Of a stretch of 64,000 bases of DNA, positions 25,451 through 34,468 are shown in pieces (within the stretch, counting starts at the first letter, position 1; each line of letters opens with the position of its first letter). Below the pieces are notes generated by a model. It searched no databases. It had not been told where the DNA came from and saw only the letters and a list, made by a program, of their open reading frames with translations. A program made the position numbers and the translations under genes. This stretch comes from Bdellovibrionales bacterium RIFOXYC1_FULL_37_79 (lineage in GTDB: Bacteria > Bdellovibrionota > Bacteriovoracia > Bacteriovoracales > Bacteriovoracaceae): positions 1-64,000 of the forward strand of contig MEQB01000003.1 of assembly GCA_001770015.1 (NCBI GenBank), in the 5' to 3' direction.

Positions 25451-26017
25451 TTACTTTTTTAACATCTTAATTTTTTCTATTACTATCTGCAATTGTCCTG
25501 CAACCTCATTTCCTGATTTTGTTTTTATTTCTTCCAGCTGAACAATCACCTCATCTACTGCTCCACTTAAATTGCTTAAACTTTGAATTTCTCCAAAACT
25601 TTTATTCCAAATATCGGCTATCTCCGAAAAATAATCCCCTTGTCGGAAAATCAGTTTGGGAACTATTTTTTGATTTGGCAGGTCTTTCAAATATTCTTTT
25701 AATTTGTGCAAAGGACCTGCAATTCTGTGACTGATAAATATACACACTACAAATGCCAGGGACAAAGTACCAATTACCCACAAGGATAAAAGCGTGAAAA
25801 TTTCAACTTTTTGTTCTTCCAGTATCTGCATTTTGGCCGGATCATATTCGGAAATCGCCTGCGCAAACAAGTAAAAAAGCTGCCATATTCCAATTGGATA
25901 TACTATCGTACAAACTACTACACAAAGTATCAGATAAATGCTGACTTTAATTTGAAATCGTGGGTTTATTAAGTAATTTTTTCTCTTGTAGTCTTTCAAT
26001 CCAACACCCCTAAACAA
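25451..26017 (-). CDS. Membrane protein with HAMP-like region
   Basis: A 188-residue protein with two transmembrane helices (about 26-52 and 75-97) separated by a short periplasmic loop. SHRIAGPLHKLKEYLKDL follows, which is the start of a HAMP-like signalling linker, and then a helical tail. There is no methyl-accepting, kinase or cyclase domain. It may transmit a membrane signal to a separate protein or act as a small receptor. The stop lies 25 bp before the transglycosylase start, so the two are probably co-transcribed. Confidence 0.7.
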   Translation of the reverse strand: MFRGVGLKDYKRKNYLINPRFQIKVSIYLILCVVVCTIVYPIGIWQLFYLFAQAISEYDPAKMQILEEQKVEIFTLLSLWVIGTLSLAFVVCIFISHRIAGPLHKLKEYLKDLPNQKIVPKLIFRQGDYFSEIADIWNKSFGEIQSLSNLSGAVDEVIVQLEEIKTKSGNEVAGQLQIVIEKIKMLKK

Positions 26018-26173
26018 AATATTTAATTTTAGAACTTTTTACATAACTAATAATAAGCTTTTTACCCTGTCCTATCTAGAAATTTTTATTCAAGTAGTTA
26101 GATATTAATTGATTAAATTCATCGGCCATATTTTTTTTGTCATCTCTGGAATTTTCAATATACTTTTAAAACC

Positions 26174-26707
26174 ATGTTATTTGAAATTTTAAATAAACAC
26201 TATCAATACCATTTTAGCGGTGCCGTTAATATCATCCAGTTAAATGGCCAAAACATTGGAACCATTTTTTTAAAAAATGGAAGGATTATTCATTCCAAAA
26301 CCAATAATTATGCAAACGAACAGGCCTTGATTTATCTAATTTACCTGGTTTTCCACGAGCCTAAAAATTATAAAATCATGTCCGAAGCCGGAGATCACTT
26401 TTTTTTAGCGACGGAGACCATCGGTGACCTTAAATCAATTTTAAAAAAATTTAAAAAATTTCACGATGAGATTTTACAAATCAAAAAATTAGGATATAAT
26501 TTTTTTTCTAACTATCAACTCTCCCCTGATCAAACCACTTCCCGCAACACTCTAAGTACAATTGATTTTCAGGTTTTATCTGAAATTATCGAAAGAAAAA
26601 ATGTTTCACGACTACTTTACGAAAACCAACTAGCAGAAACTGACCTTTTTTTTTCCATTCAAAACCTGATGGACAAGGGAATCATCAAACAACAAGAAGA
26701 AGCATAG
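26174..26707 (+). CDS. DUF4388-like (PATAN-type) protein
   Basis: A 177-residue soluble protein. Its first ~60 residues follow the DUF4388 pattern: SGAVNIIQLNGQNIGTIFLKNGRIIHSKT, then a small helix NEQALIYLIYLV. A C-terminal winged-helix-like stretch follows (about 135-175, with VLSEIIERKNVSRLLYENQL). Such proteins are common in delta-type lineages and are associated with two-component or GTPase signalling. The binding partner is unknown. No clear ribosome site precedes the ATG. A terminator candidate lies about 130 bp downstream. Confidence 0.6.
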   Translation: MLFEILNKHYQYHFSGAVNIIQLNGQNIGTIFLKNGRIIHSKTNNYANEQALIYLIYLVFHEPKNYKIMSEAGDHFFLATETIGDLKSILKKFKKFHDEILQIKKLGYNFFSNYQLSPDQTTSRNTLSTIDFQVLSEIIERKNVSRLLYENQLAETDLFFSIQNLMDKGIIKQQEEA

Positions 26708-26833
26708 TAAATATATATTATTGATTGTCTGCTTTATATATATTGTTCAAATTTTATACATCCCCATAACCTGTCAAAATATTATACATAAAAATTATTT
26801 GAATAATTTCAGATAGTTAGCAACACAATCTCC

Positions 26834-26859
26834 CCAATTAACGGACATAATTGGTTTTT
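26834..26859 (+). terminator. Hairpin with T-run, possible terminator
   Basis: CCAATTA (26834-26840) and TAATTGG (26848-26854) form a perfect 7-bp stem around a 7-nt loop, followed by TTTTTA. It suits termination of the DUF4388-like gene. The stem is AT-rich, and an operator for the next gene is an alternative. Confidence 0.4.
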
Positions 26860-26920
26860 ACGCATGGCACCATTATTGCTACTTATTATGTCATCTAAGC
26901 ATTAACCTCAGGAGAGAGTT

Positions 26921-27919
26921 ATGAAAAGCTTAAATGGCTTTAGACAACTCGCATTCACTAGCATCTGTTTAATCCTCACTACTTTTGCAGTAGCTTGCAT
27001 CTATAGTGATTTGATTTTAACTTCAACTTCCTATATGGAGTTCAGTGAGGTTAAGTTTGAAAAAAGATTAGACGATAATTACGAAAGATTTGTAGCATCT
27101 AAAAAGCAAATCTCGATCCCGGTTATCAAAATACAAAAGCAGAACATGAAAAAGAAGTTTTCTAAGCCAACTTTAGTCTCAGAAAGCAAATCTGATTTAA
27201 CTAATAATGAAGAAAACTATGAAATTTTAATTGCCAGCTTTGATGTTTTGAAAATTAAACCAGTTAATAAAAAACTAGAAAAAGCGACTATTGATTCACA
27301 AAAAAGTGAAATTAAAGTTAAAATAGTCAATAACCAAATAACCGACATCATCTATCTTTACGTCATTTTTGATAATTCATTCCGTTATGAAATTACTTCT
27401 CCGGTTTCTGTAAATCCTTTAAGCGGACAGTTTTCCAGTCCATCTTCAACAAGATCAAACTATAATGATGGTGGCTTTGTAAATTTTGACAATAATACTT
27501 ACACCTTAAATATACGTTTTTTCACAGGGATTTTACAAGATAGCTTGATCGTGTTTAAAAATCATCAAACTGAACAAGAAATTGCGGAAATCAATAATAA
27601 TGTAAGTCCTGACGATGCTTATAATAAACTTATTGCAGAAGATGAAGCTCGGGCAATTGAAGCAGCCCAGCCAGTACAACCCCTTGCCTTTCAAACCAAA
27701 GAAGAAGCCATCAGACACCGCACTTTGGTTTCGCAAACCAACAATCGAAATCAAGAAGAAGATAACGATATGCCAGAATCTGAATCTGAATCTGATAAAT
27801 CTGATGAAGCTAACGAGCAAACCGAAGCTCAACTGGAAAAATCAGAAGTTGAAATGGATGCCGTGGAACCAGAGCATGCAGCAGGTTTTTCCTTTAAAGC
27901 AAACAACGAAAGAATCTAG
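26921..27919 (+). CDS. Membrane-anchored or exported protein with acidic tail
   Basis: A 332-residue protein with an N-terminal hydrophobic segment (about 9-27) that may be a signal peptide or anchor. A charged Lys-rich region follows to about residue 110, then a beta-rich central domain (about 120-215, including IIYLYVIFDNSFRYEI). The C-terminal third is strongly acidic with Glu/Ser runs (SESESDKSDEANEQ). A strong AGGAGAG site precedes the ATG. It is convergent with folK, with a 4-bp gap. No family is recognised. Confidence 0.6.
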   Translation: MKSLNGFRQLAFTSICLILTTFAVACIYSDLILTSTSYMEFSEVKFEKRLDDNYERFVASKKQISIPVIKIQKQNMKKKFSKPTLVSESKSDLTNNEENYEILIASFDVLKIKPVNKKLEKATIDSQKSEIKVKIVNNQITDIIYLYVIFDNSFRYEITSPVSVNPLSGQFSSPSSTRSNYNDGGFVNFDNNTYTLNIRFFTGILQDSLIVFKNHQTEQEIAEINNNVSPDDAYNKLIAEDEARAIEAAQPVQPLAFQTKEEAIRHRTLVSQTNNRNQEEDNDMPESESESDKSDEANEQTEAQLEKSEVEMDAVEPEHAAGFSFKANNERI

Positions 27920-27923
27920 TAGA

Positions 27924-28382
27924 TCACACCGGGGTAGCAAGATTGGCGAAAGTCTTTTTGAACTGATAGAGCCGGTTTAAATCTTCAAAACAAGGCAAAT
28001 CTGAAAGAGGTTTTACCACAAAAGAACGATCAAACAGTCTCGGGTGAGGAATTTCCACTATTTCATTTTTAACCTTTCTATCTCCAAAGAACAAAAGATC
28101 CATATCAATAATCCGGGGTCCTTTATTAATTATTCTTTCCCGGCCCATTTCATCTTCCAACGAAAGCAATAACTTCATTAATATTTCTTCATCTATATCA
28201 GGTGAAACAAATTCAAGAACCTGATTATAAAAGTAGGGTTGATTTTCATAATCTTCTGCTTCAGATTTGTATATCCGACTTTCGGCTATTAACTCAAAAT
28301 GATTTTCCAAAAGTGCCCTGGCCTTCCTAAGGTTTTCCATTCTATTTCCAATATTTGATCCAATGCCAATCACCAAACTCAT
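27924..28382 (-). CDS. folK: HPPK, folate biosynthesis (FolK)
   Basis: 2-amino-4-hydroxy-6-hydroxymethyldihydropteridine pyrophosphokinase transfers pyrophosphate from ATP to the pterin alcohol. The 152-residue sequence has GIGSNIGNRMENLRKA at the start, NQVLEF, and the signature GPRIIDMDLLFFGD with its metal-binding Asp pair. PHPRLFDRSFVVKPL follows. The length is typical. It overlaps the upstream small lipoprotein by 4 bp. Confidence 0.95.
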   Translation of the reverse strand: MSLVIGIGSNIGNRMENLRKARALLENHFELIAESRIYKSEAEDYENQPYFYNQVLEFVSPDIDEEILMKLLLSLEDEMGRERIINKGPRIIDMDLLFFGDRKVKNEIVEIPHPRLFDRSFVVKPLSDLPCFEDLNRLYQFKKTFANLATPV

Positions 28383-28552
28383 TCGTCTATCTCTTCCGGT
28401 TTTTCTATTTCAATATCCTTATCATTTTTCTCAATAAACTTTTCTTCATAGCTGGGAATCACACTCTCGGGAGGAATCAAAGGCGGTGATTTCACCCCAC
28501 AAGCCGTCGCCAACCCCACGATCACCAATATCAACGTAAATTTAAAATTCAA
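28379..28552 (-). CDS. Small LptM-like lipoprotein
   Basis: A short lipoprotein with signal peptide LNFKFTLILVIVGLATAC and the post-Cys sequence GVKSPPLIPP, followed by an acidic Glu/Asp/Lys tail. The Cys-Gly-x-K-x-P-L pattern recalls LptM/YifL, the small lipoprotein associated with LptDE. I prefer TTG 28552 as start because it gives a normal signal peptide. An ATG at 28594 in the same frame adds 14 residues. It overlaps the end of the barrel gene by 11 bp and folK by 4 bp. Confidence 0.6.
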   Translation of the reverse strand: MNFKFTLILVIVGLATACGVKSPPLIPPESVIPSYEEKFIEKNDKDIEIEKPEEIDE

Positions 28553-29501
28553 GACTAAACCCCATGGCAAACAAATCCGAGCCAAGATTTCCATGTATAA
28601 ACCATCCAGGCACCAAGCGTTTTAAAAATGTTATACCCACCACCGGCGTAGTTTTTTCAGTCTTCTCATATAAAGCTGTTTCTTTATCAAGTTGCTCTTG
28701 GGTCGTATCAGTATCAGTTGAATCACTGGCCCTTATAACCTGAAATCCAAAGTAGGGTTTTATATAGGAATAAAAAGGCCCGGCAAAAGTGTATTTTACT
28801 CTAAAGGTAAAATTCGTGACACTGGTATCTAGGCCATCATCAGGAAAATCAGAGATACGATGCTGGCCAAAACCAAGCTCTCCCCACACATTATCCAAAA
28901 ATTGATAGGCCCATTGTCCATTAAACTGACCAAAACGGTGACTTGAATGATCAGTGTTGACCCCTTCCACAAAAGCATAGGAAACGCTAATTATATTGTC
29001 CTGTTTGAGAATCCTTTTACTATTTTCCTGCAACGTCAGATCTTCTTCTAATAATGTATCATCAAATAAATTATCTTCCGTTTTAATTTTTCCCTCAACA
29101 TCCTCACCCACTTCATCTTTCTTCCTATAATAACTATCGTCCCCTCTGATTATCAAAACAGAATCACCCGGTTTTAATTTTTTTAAAATCTCCTCGTTGT
29201 ATATTTTAACAACTTTAATTCCCACATATGCCTTGGTAACTTTCGCAATCAAGGCCCGAAAAACCAGATCTTGGTTAAAAATAATGGATATAAAATCACC
29301 CTTGATCAGCACCTCATTGGAATTTGTAATAACAATGATCCTTCCAGAGACGGAAATCTTAAAAATTTTTTCAGTGATCATATCACCGGTCAGAGAGCTT
29401 GCTGAATCGCTATTGATCTCTGTTACAACATTTTGTCCAAACACAAATGATGAGTAACAAAAAACAACTGAAAAAAAACAAAAAGCCAGGGTTTTAAACA
29501 T
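28542..29501 (-). CDS. Exported protein, probable outer-membrane beta-barrel domain
   Basis: The 319-residue protein has a signal peptide (residues 1-22, ending VFG). An N-terminal soluble domain (about 45-115) repeats SxxIxI-type strands and a KPGDSVLII turn, resembling SAF- or FlgA-like strand-rich folds. A C-terminal part (about 165-319) has alternating hydrophobic strands ending in Phe (MGFSLEF), as in outer-membrane barrels. It is unnamed in any family I know. It is divergent from ychF, and the small lipoprotein and folK follow with overlaps. Confidence 0.65.
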   Translation of the reverse strand: MFKTLAFCFFSVVFCYSSFVFGQNVVTEINSDSASSLTGDMITEKIFKISVSGRIIVITNSNEVLIKGDFISIIFNQDLVFRALIAKVTKAYVGIKVVKIYNEEILKKLKPGDSVLIIRGDDSYYRKKDEVGEDVEGKIKTEDNLFDDTLLEEDLTLQENSKRILKQDNIISVSYAFVEGVNTDHSSHRFGQFNGQWAYQFLDNVWGELGFGQHRISDFPDDGLDTSVTNFTFRVKYTFAGPFYSYIKPYFGFQVIRASDSTDTDTTQEQLDKETALYEKTEKTTPVVGITFLKRLVPGWFIHGNLGSDLFAMGFSLEF

Positions 29502-29603
29502 ATGCTAATCATACTATTTTATTATATATTATTTCAAATTTTATTAACCCGGCAACGTCAATATATTGCCTTAACGCACTTGATAATTTTAATTGAGGTG
29601 TCG

Positions 29604-30677
29604 ATGAGTCTGAATTGTGGGATTGTAGGTCTTCCCAATGTTGGCAAATCTACCATTTTTAAAGCCTTAACAAATCACCATGCTGTTATTGAAAATTATC
29701 CATTTTCCACCATCGAACCCAATATTGCCAGATTAAATGTTCATGACAAACGACTTGTACAAATTTCTCAAATAACTAAAAGCAAGCAAATAATCCCTGC
29801 CTCAGTTGAATTTATCGACATCGCCGGTCTGGTCAAAGGCGCCAGCAAAGGTGAAGGACTTGGTAATCAATTTCTAGGACACATAAGGCAAGTCAACGCC
29901 ATCTTTCATGTGATCAGATGTTTTGATGATGTAAACATCACACATGTACATGAAACTCTTGACCCCATCCGTGATATAGAAATCGTTGAGTTAGAATTAA
30001 TTCTGGCTGATTTAGAAGTTATAGAAAAAAAATTAAAAAATTTGCAAAACGCTCATAAATGTTCCGACAAGGAATCGACTCGAAAAAATCAACAAAACCT
30101 GGTCGTGTTGGAGCAATTGAAAAAAAAATTATGTGACAGCAACTTAGAACTGGCCTGGATTAACGAAGTTTCCAATTGCGATATGATTAGAGAACTCAAT
30201 TTAATCAGCCTTAAACCAAGAATCTATGTCTGCAATATTGATGATTCCCAAATCAGTAAGGACTGCGCCGAAAAGGTATCCATCTGGGCCCAAAATAAAA
30301 AATCCAAATCTCTTAATATCAATGGATTTCAAGCGGTACAATGTCACTCTTTGCATTTTAACGAAAAATCTGATAATGCCTGCGAGCAGTTAATCAAAGA
30401 ATCCTATCGTTTGCTGGATTTGATTACATTTTTTACCAAAAACAAAAATGAAGTAAGGGCATGGGAAATAAAAAAAGGGACCTCCGCTCAAAAAGCTGCT
30501 GGGAAAATTCATTCCGACATGGAAAGAGGGTTTATCCGAGCCGAAATTATCAGCTCACATGATTTAGTGCAATTGTTATCTGAAGAAAAAGTCCGAGAAG
30601 CTGGTAAAGTCAGAATTGAGGGTAAGAACTACCAAATCCAGGATGGAGACATTATGAATGTGAGATTTAACATTTAA
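29604..30677 (+). CDS. ychF: Ribosome-binding ATPase YchF
   Basis: An Obg-family P-loop NTPase (ATP-preferring) that binds the ribosome. From ATG 29604, with GAGGTG upstream, the protein is 357 residues, close to the usual 363. The frame stays open to 29502 but that extension is a hydrophobic non-conserved stretch. Motifs: G1 GLPNVGKST, YPFSTIEPN, G3 DIAGLVKGASKGEGLG, the G4 region NIDDSQI (YchF has a non-canonical N-x-x-D/E), a coiled-coil insert and a C-terminal TGS domain with FFT...VRAWEIKKGT and QDGDIMNVRF. Confidence 0.95.
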   Translation: MSLNCGIVGLPNVGKSTIFKALTNHHAVIENYPFSTIEPNIARLNVHDKRLVQISQITKSKQIIPASVEFIDIAGLVKGASKGEGLGNQFLGHIRQVNAIFHVIRCFDDVNITHVHETLDPIRDIEIVELELILADLEVIEKKLKNLQNAHKCSDKESTRKNQQNLVVLEQLKKKLCDSNLELAWINEVSNCDMIRELNLISLKPRIYVCNIDDSQISKDCAEKVSIWAQNKKSKSLNINGFQAVQCHSLHFNEKSDNACEQLIKESYRLLDLITFFTKNKNEVRAWEIKKGTSAQKAAGKIHSDMERGFIRAEIISSHDLVQLLSEEKVREAGKVRIEGKNYQIQDGDIMNVRFNI

Positions 30678-30682
30678 TAAGC

Positions 30683-31261
30683 CTACTTATCAATAATTGA
30701 AACAAGACATTTTCGACTATAGTTGCCTGCTGCCTTGGCAAAACCCAACTTAATACTATCCTCCAATGCCTTGGCAGCACTGTCGAGATAAATATCCAGA
30801 TGAACTGACTCTTGCTTATTAAATCCTGAAAGAACCCAGTCTTTCGAATCCCCCACCGAAGGCCTTCCTACCCCTAATCTTATTCTTTTAAAATCCTGAC
30901 TACCGCAAGTATCGACGATGGATTTAAGGCCATTGTGTCCCGCCAGTCCACCGCCCTCTTTAAAAGCAATAGTCCCAAAAGGCAGATCCATTTCATCATG
31001 GAGAACAATAATATTTTTCAAATCAATTTGGTAAAAACTTATTAAAGCAGAAATACTTCTTCCGCTTAAATTCATAAAGGTAAGAGGTTTGAGAAAATAA
31101 AATTTGGTATTACCAAAATCCTTGGAGGCAAAAACACCTTTAAATTTTTCTTTCCAGGAAAGTTCTTTGAAAAATGAAAGTCGATCCATTACCAACCAGG
31201 CAATGTTGTGCCGAGTATTTTCATATTCTCTGCCAGGATTGCCTAAAGCAACAATCAACAT
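30683..31261 (-). CDS. pth: Peptidyl-tRNA hydrolase
   Basis: Pth releases tRNA from prematurely terminated peptidyl-tRNA. From ATG 31259-31261 the protein has 192 residues. It shows GNPGREYENTRHNIAW (catalytic His18 and Asn8), KPLTFMNLSGRS, and HDEMDLPFG followed by GGGLAGHNGLKSI. The frame remains open to 31366, but that extension overlaps prs and is not Pth-like. The gene is 22 bp after prs. The order prs-pth is common, but the usual rplY between them is missing. Confidence 0.95.
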   Translation of the reverse strand: MLIVALGNPGREYENTRHNIAWLVMDRLSFFKELSWKEKFKGVFASKDFGNTKFYFLKPLTFMNLSGRSISALISFYQIDLKNIIVLHDEMDLPFGTIAFKEGGGLAGHNGLKSIVDTCGSQDFKRIRLGVGRPSVGDSKDWVLSGFNKQESVHLDIYLDSAAKALEDSIKLGFAKAAGNYSRKCLVSIIDK

Positions 31262-31283
31262 ATTCACTGTTGCCCCAGACTTG

Positions 31284-32228
31284 CTACAGGAACAGGGAGC
31301 TGACTGAGTCGTTGTTGAAGGTTCTGTGAATAGCCTTCGCCAAAACTTCTGTAATTGAAACAACATGTATTCTCGCTACTTTTTTTCCATCTTCAGAGAG
31401 TGGAATGGTATCAGTTACAACCACTCTGTCAAGCGCTTCACATCCAGCAATTCTTTCAATAGCAGGATTGGAGAAAACACCGTGAGTGGCAATTGCATAA
31501 ACCTTGGTGGCACCATTTTCTTTTAAGGCCCGACAAGCTTCCACGAGGGTACCGGCAGTATCAATCATATCATCAATTAAAATACAATCTTTTCCGTTTA
31601 CATTACCAACTATATTCATCGCTTTGGCCACATTTCTTCCGGTTCTGCGTTTATCAATCATGGCAATGTCCAGCCCAAGCTTTTTGGCATAATGGGAAAC
31701 CCTTTCAACACCACCGCTATCAGGAGAAACACAAATGGCATTATCTGTGGCAATATTTTTTTTAATATAATCAACCATGACTGGTGATCCATAAATATTA
31801 TCAAAGGGAATATCAAAAAAACCTTGAATCTGTCCTGCATGCAAATCCATGGTAATAACCCGGGTAGCTCCCGCCGCCGAAATTAAGTTGGCTACCAATT
31901 TAGCGGTAATGGGACTTCTGGGACTGATTTTTCTATCTTGTCTTGAATACCCGTAATTGGGCATAACCGCCGTTATCGAAGCAGCAGATGCTCGTTTGAG
32001 GGCATCTATCACAATCAATAGTTCCATTAAATTATCATTGGCCGGAGTTGAGGTGGATTGAATAATAAAAACGTCTGCTCCTCTAACACTCTTTTCTACT
32101 TCACAACACACTTCCCCATTGGCAAATTTCACCAAACCTGGATTAACCAACGTTACATCCAAATACTTTGCAATTCTTTTTGATAATTCAAAATTTGATG
32201 AACCGGATACAAGAACAAGTCTTTTCAT
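31284..32228 (-). CDS. prs: Ribose-phosphate pyrophosphokinase
   Basis: PRPP synthetase makes phosphoribosyl pyrophosphate from ribose-5-phosphate and ATP. Starting at ATG 32228 (GAGGC upstream) it has 314 residues, the standard length. Motifs: KFANGEVCCEVEKSVRGADVFIIQS, the NYGYSRQDRK ATP region, TMDLHAGQIQGFF, and the PRPP loop ILIDDMIDTAGT. The upstream in-frame extension runs across the tRNA-Gln gene and is not coding. It is probably transcribed from the promoter before that tRNA. Confidence 0.96.
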   Translation of the reverse strand: MKRLVLVSGSSNFELSKRIAKYLDVTLVNPGLVKFANGEVCCEVEKSVRGADVFIIQSTSTPANDNLMELLIVIDALKRASAASITAVMPNYGYSRQDRKISPRSPITAKLVANLISAAGATRVITMDLHAGQIQGFFDIPFDNIYGSPVMVDYIKKNIATDNAICVSPDSGGVERVSHYAKKLGLDIAMIDKRRTGRNVAKAMNIVGNVNGKDCILIDDMIDTAGTLVEACRALKENGATKVYAIATHGVFSNPAIERIAGCEALDRVVVTDTIPLSEDGKKVARIHVVSITEVLAKAIHRTFNNDSVSSLFL

Positions 32229-32247
32229 AATTGCCTCGCCTTTCTGC

Positions 32248-32322
32248 TGGTTGGGGTGGTAGGACTTGAACCTACGCATGGCAGAATCAAAATCTGATGA
32301 CTTACCACTTGTCGACACCCCA
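32248..32322 (-). tRNA. tRNA-Gln (UUG)
   Basis: Read leftward: acceptor TGGGGTG (from 32322) pairs with CACCCCA. The anticodon loop TTTTGAT has anticodon TTG, the T arm contains GGTTCAAGTCC, the discriminator is A, and CCA is encoded at 32250-32248. It is 75 nt including CCA. It ends 20 bp before the prs start, so tRNA and prs mRNA probably share a primary transcript that must be processed. Confidence 0.94.
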
Positions 32323-32345
32323 ACTAAATATTCATTATGCCGTGG

Positions 32346-32374
32346 ACTATACTATTGAGTATGATCTTTTGCAA
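32346..32374 (-). promoter_or_regulatory. Promoter of tRNA-Gln/prs/pth
   Basis: On the minus strand: -35 TTGCAA (32374-32369), 17-bp spacer, -10 TATAGT (32351-32346). The start near 32339 lies about 17 bp before the tRNA. It is the only strong promoter seen before this unit. Confidence 0.65.
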
Positions 32375-32424
32375 TAGCACACAATGGGAATCCGTTTTTT
32401 CTGGGAAAATATTACCGAATTTCA

Positions 32425-34344
32425 TCAGCGAAATTTATCACAGCTTAATTCATTAAATCTTTTCCCTCTATCACTAAAAAAACTTTGAAAAATTTTAAAG
32501 GCAGTCGTGCTCCCGAACAATCGATACTCCTGCCCTTTTTGTCTGCCCTCAAACCCCACCCATATAACTCCCAAATAATAACCATCAAAAAAAACAAACC
32601 AGTTATTATAACCATTATTGGAGGTACCGGTTTTACCAAAAAATTTTAATTGACTTAAATTATCTGCCACCACATTTCTAATGGTCGTTCGATCCGGAGA
32701 AGCAAGTAAAAAAAGAGCAGAATTATTTTCATCCGTGGTTTCCAAATATTTTTTACATTCATCAAGCAAAAAAACTGTATAAAGCTCATAGACTCTGTTT
32801 AGACTCAACTCCAAAGAACCCAGCAGCTGGGCAGGAAATTCCTTTAAAGGGACAGCTAGCTCTGGTAAATATTTTTTTAGCTCGTCTTCTATTAATTTAA
32901 AACCGAGAGACTGTGCCAGATTGATAACCGGCCGATTATAAGAATTAATAAGCGCTTCAGCAACGGTCACACTTTCCGGTAAATCGGTATGCGCCTCCTT
33001 GGGAGACCATCTCCCCGATTTCAATATCAAATCAAAAGGTTCGGTGCTGACCTGATCCTCCGGTTTAATGTTGTTTTTAAAAAAAATGGAATAAATAACA
33101 GGTTTAAGAATACTTCCCACCTGTTGTTTTTCCAAACTAAAGGCAGCCTCTTTTTTCTTTTCGATTTTGGAATAAAACCTGTATTCACCCAAACTCTTTT
33201 GAGAGGGAACTCCCATGATAACTTTCGCTGCAAAACTTTCCCCCTTATAACGCTTTTCAATCTCGTAAAGCATGGTTTGGATATTTTTTTTAAGAACAAA
33301 AAATTCATACTGGCCCATGATTTTTTTATAATCGCTATCCCGGTCAACAGTTAGTGCATAAAAAGGTCGGGTATTATTTTTTTGAATTATTTTTTTTTGC
33401 CACCCGGCCCACTGATCATCGGACCACAAAAAACTTTTCTCTGAGGCAAAAATCTTTAATTGAATAAGCCGGTCATAAACATATTGAGCCCGTTGTTTAA
33501 GCCTTCCTATATGGTAAAGAGGACTGTAATAGCTTGGTCCTTTAAGCAAGGATATCAAAATAGCTGCTTCGTAAGGAGTGATCTCTTCCACTTTTTTGCT
33601 AAAATAAAATAACGAAGCCGCATCAATACCCCGCACATGAATCCCCTGCAAGCTTCCCCAATAAACTTCATTAAAATATATTTCAAGAATATCCTCTTTT
33701 GTCAGTTTATGTTCGATATAAATGGATAAAATTATTTCTTTTACTTTTCTAGCCAGGCTCCGCTCATTAGTAAAAAATAAATTCTTAATCAATTGCTGGG
33801 TCAGGGTTGATCCTCCCTGTGCCAGTTTCTGTACTTGAATATCTTTTATGATCGCCCTCAGAATTGATTTTAAATCAATTCCAAAGTGATCTAGGAACCT
33901 GACGTCCTCGATACCAATCAGTCCTTTCCAAAAAACGCTGGGAATATGATTAAAATCAATTTTATGTTGGAAACAATAAACATCCTTGCAAGTGTTTTCA
34001 GTTAATGCGGGAACATAAAAATTTTTTTTGATATAAATTCGTTCGTTTTCGACATCAATTTTCTTTTCATCCATTAACTCTTTTAACCAGTCGTTAAATG
34101 TACTTTTAGCATCGGTAAATAAATAATAATTTTGCAAATCCTCCAATAAGACCCCGGAACCTTCCTCTAATAAATATTCCGGCACGCTTTCTTCTGCATA
34201 AATCTGCTGGCCTTCACTTACTTTACCCAACTTATCAAAGGGTAAATCCCAGATTAAATACATAAGTCCCAACGCCAGCAAAACCATTGCACATAAAAAC
34301 AAACCGATAAATATTTTTATTAAAAATTTCCTGCTAAGCATCAT
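32425..34344 (-). CDS. Bifunctional penicillin-binding protein 1 (class A)
   Basis: A 639-residue membrane-anchored peptidoglycan synthase. One transmembrane helix (about 9-31) precedes a small UB2H-like region. The GT51 glycosyltransferase domain has catalytic Glu146 in GIEDVRFLDHFGID and the QGGSTLTQQLIKN block (176-188). The transpeptidase domain has SILK (Ser411 nucleophile, Lys414), SYN (468-470) and KTGTSNN (571-577). All catalytic motifs are intact. The domain order and UB2H-like insertion suggest PBP1b-type rather than 1a. It is transcribed alone, divergent from the porin-like gene. Confidence 0.93.
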   Translation of the reverse strand: MMLSRKFLIKIFIGLFLCAMVLLALGLMYLIWDLPFDKLGKVSEGQQIYAEESVPEYLLEEGSGVLLEDLQNYYLFTDAKSTFNDWLKELMDEKKIDVENERIYIKKNFYVPALTENTCKDVYCFQHKIDFNHIPSVFWKGLIGIEDVRFLDHFGIDLKSILRAIIKDIQVQKLAQGGSTLTQQLIKNLFFTNERSLARKVKEIILSIYIEHKLTKEDILEIYFNEVYWGSLQGIHVRGIDAASLFYFSKKVEEITPYEAAILISLLKGPSYYSPLYHIGRLKQRAQYVYDRLIQLKIFASEKSFLWSDDQWAGWQKKIIQKNNTRPFYALTVDRDSDYKKIMGQYEFFVLKKNIQTMLYEIEKRYKGESFAAKVIMGVPSQKSLGEYRFYSKIEKKKEAAFSLEKQQVGSILKPVIYSIFFKNNIKPEDQVSTEPFDLILKSGRWSPKEAHTDLPESVTVAEALINSYNRPVINLAQSLGFKLIEDELKKYLPELAVPLKEFPAQLLGSLELSLNRVYELYTVFLLDECKKYLETTDENNSALFLLASPDRTTIRNVVADNLSQLKFFGKTGTSNNGYNNWFVFFDGYYLGVIWVGFEGRQKGQEYRLFGSTTAFKIFQSFFSDRGKRFNELSCDKFR

Positions 34345-34383
34345 ATATTAATCATTAATCCCTTACTCAACGTCTTAGTTTTA

Positions 34384-34412
34384 TAGACAGTTTGCGTCCT
34401 GTTTCATATTAT
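34384..34412 (+). promoter_or_regulatory. Promoter of porin-like gene
   Basis: -35 TAGACA (34384-34389), 17-bp spacer, -10 TATTAT (34407-34412). The predicted start near 34419 gives a 50-nt leader with AGAGGT before GTG 34469. The -35 box is identical to that of the tRNA-Asn promoter, as fits a highly expressed outer-membrane protein. Confidence 0.6.
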
Positions 34413-34468
34413 CTTCAATATTATACTTAAACTAGAATTATCTATTATTTTGTCACAAGAGGTAAGTC

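Noticed and set aside
31262-31366. Extended N-terminus of pth
   Set aside because: It overlaps the end of prs and lacks Pth similarity. MLIVALGNPG is the usual beginning.
32229-32318. Extended N-terminus of prs
   Set aside because: It would run through the tRNA-Gln gene. ATG 32228 has a GAGGC site and gives the standard protein.
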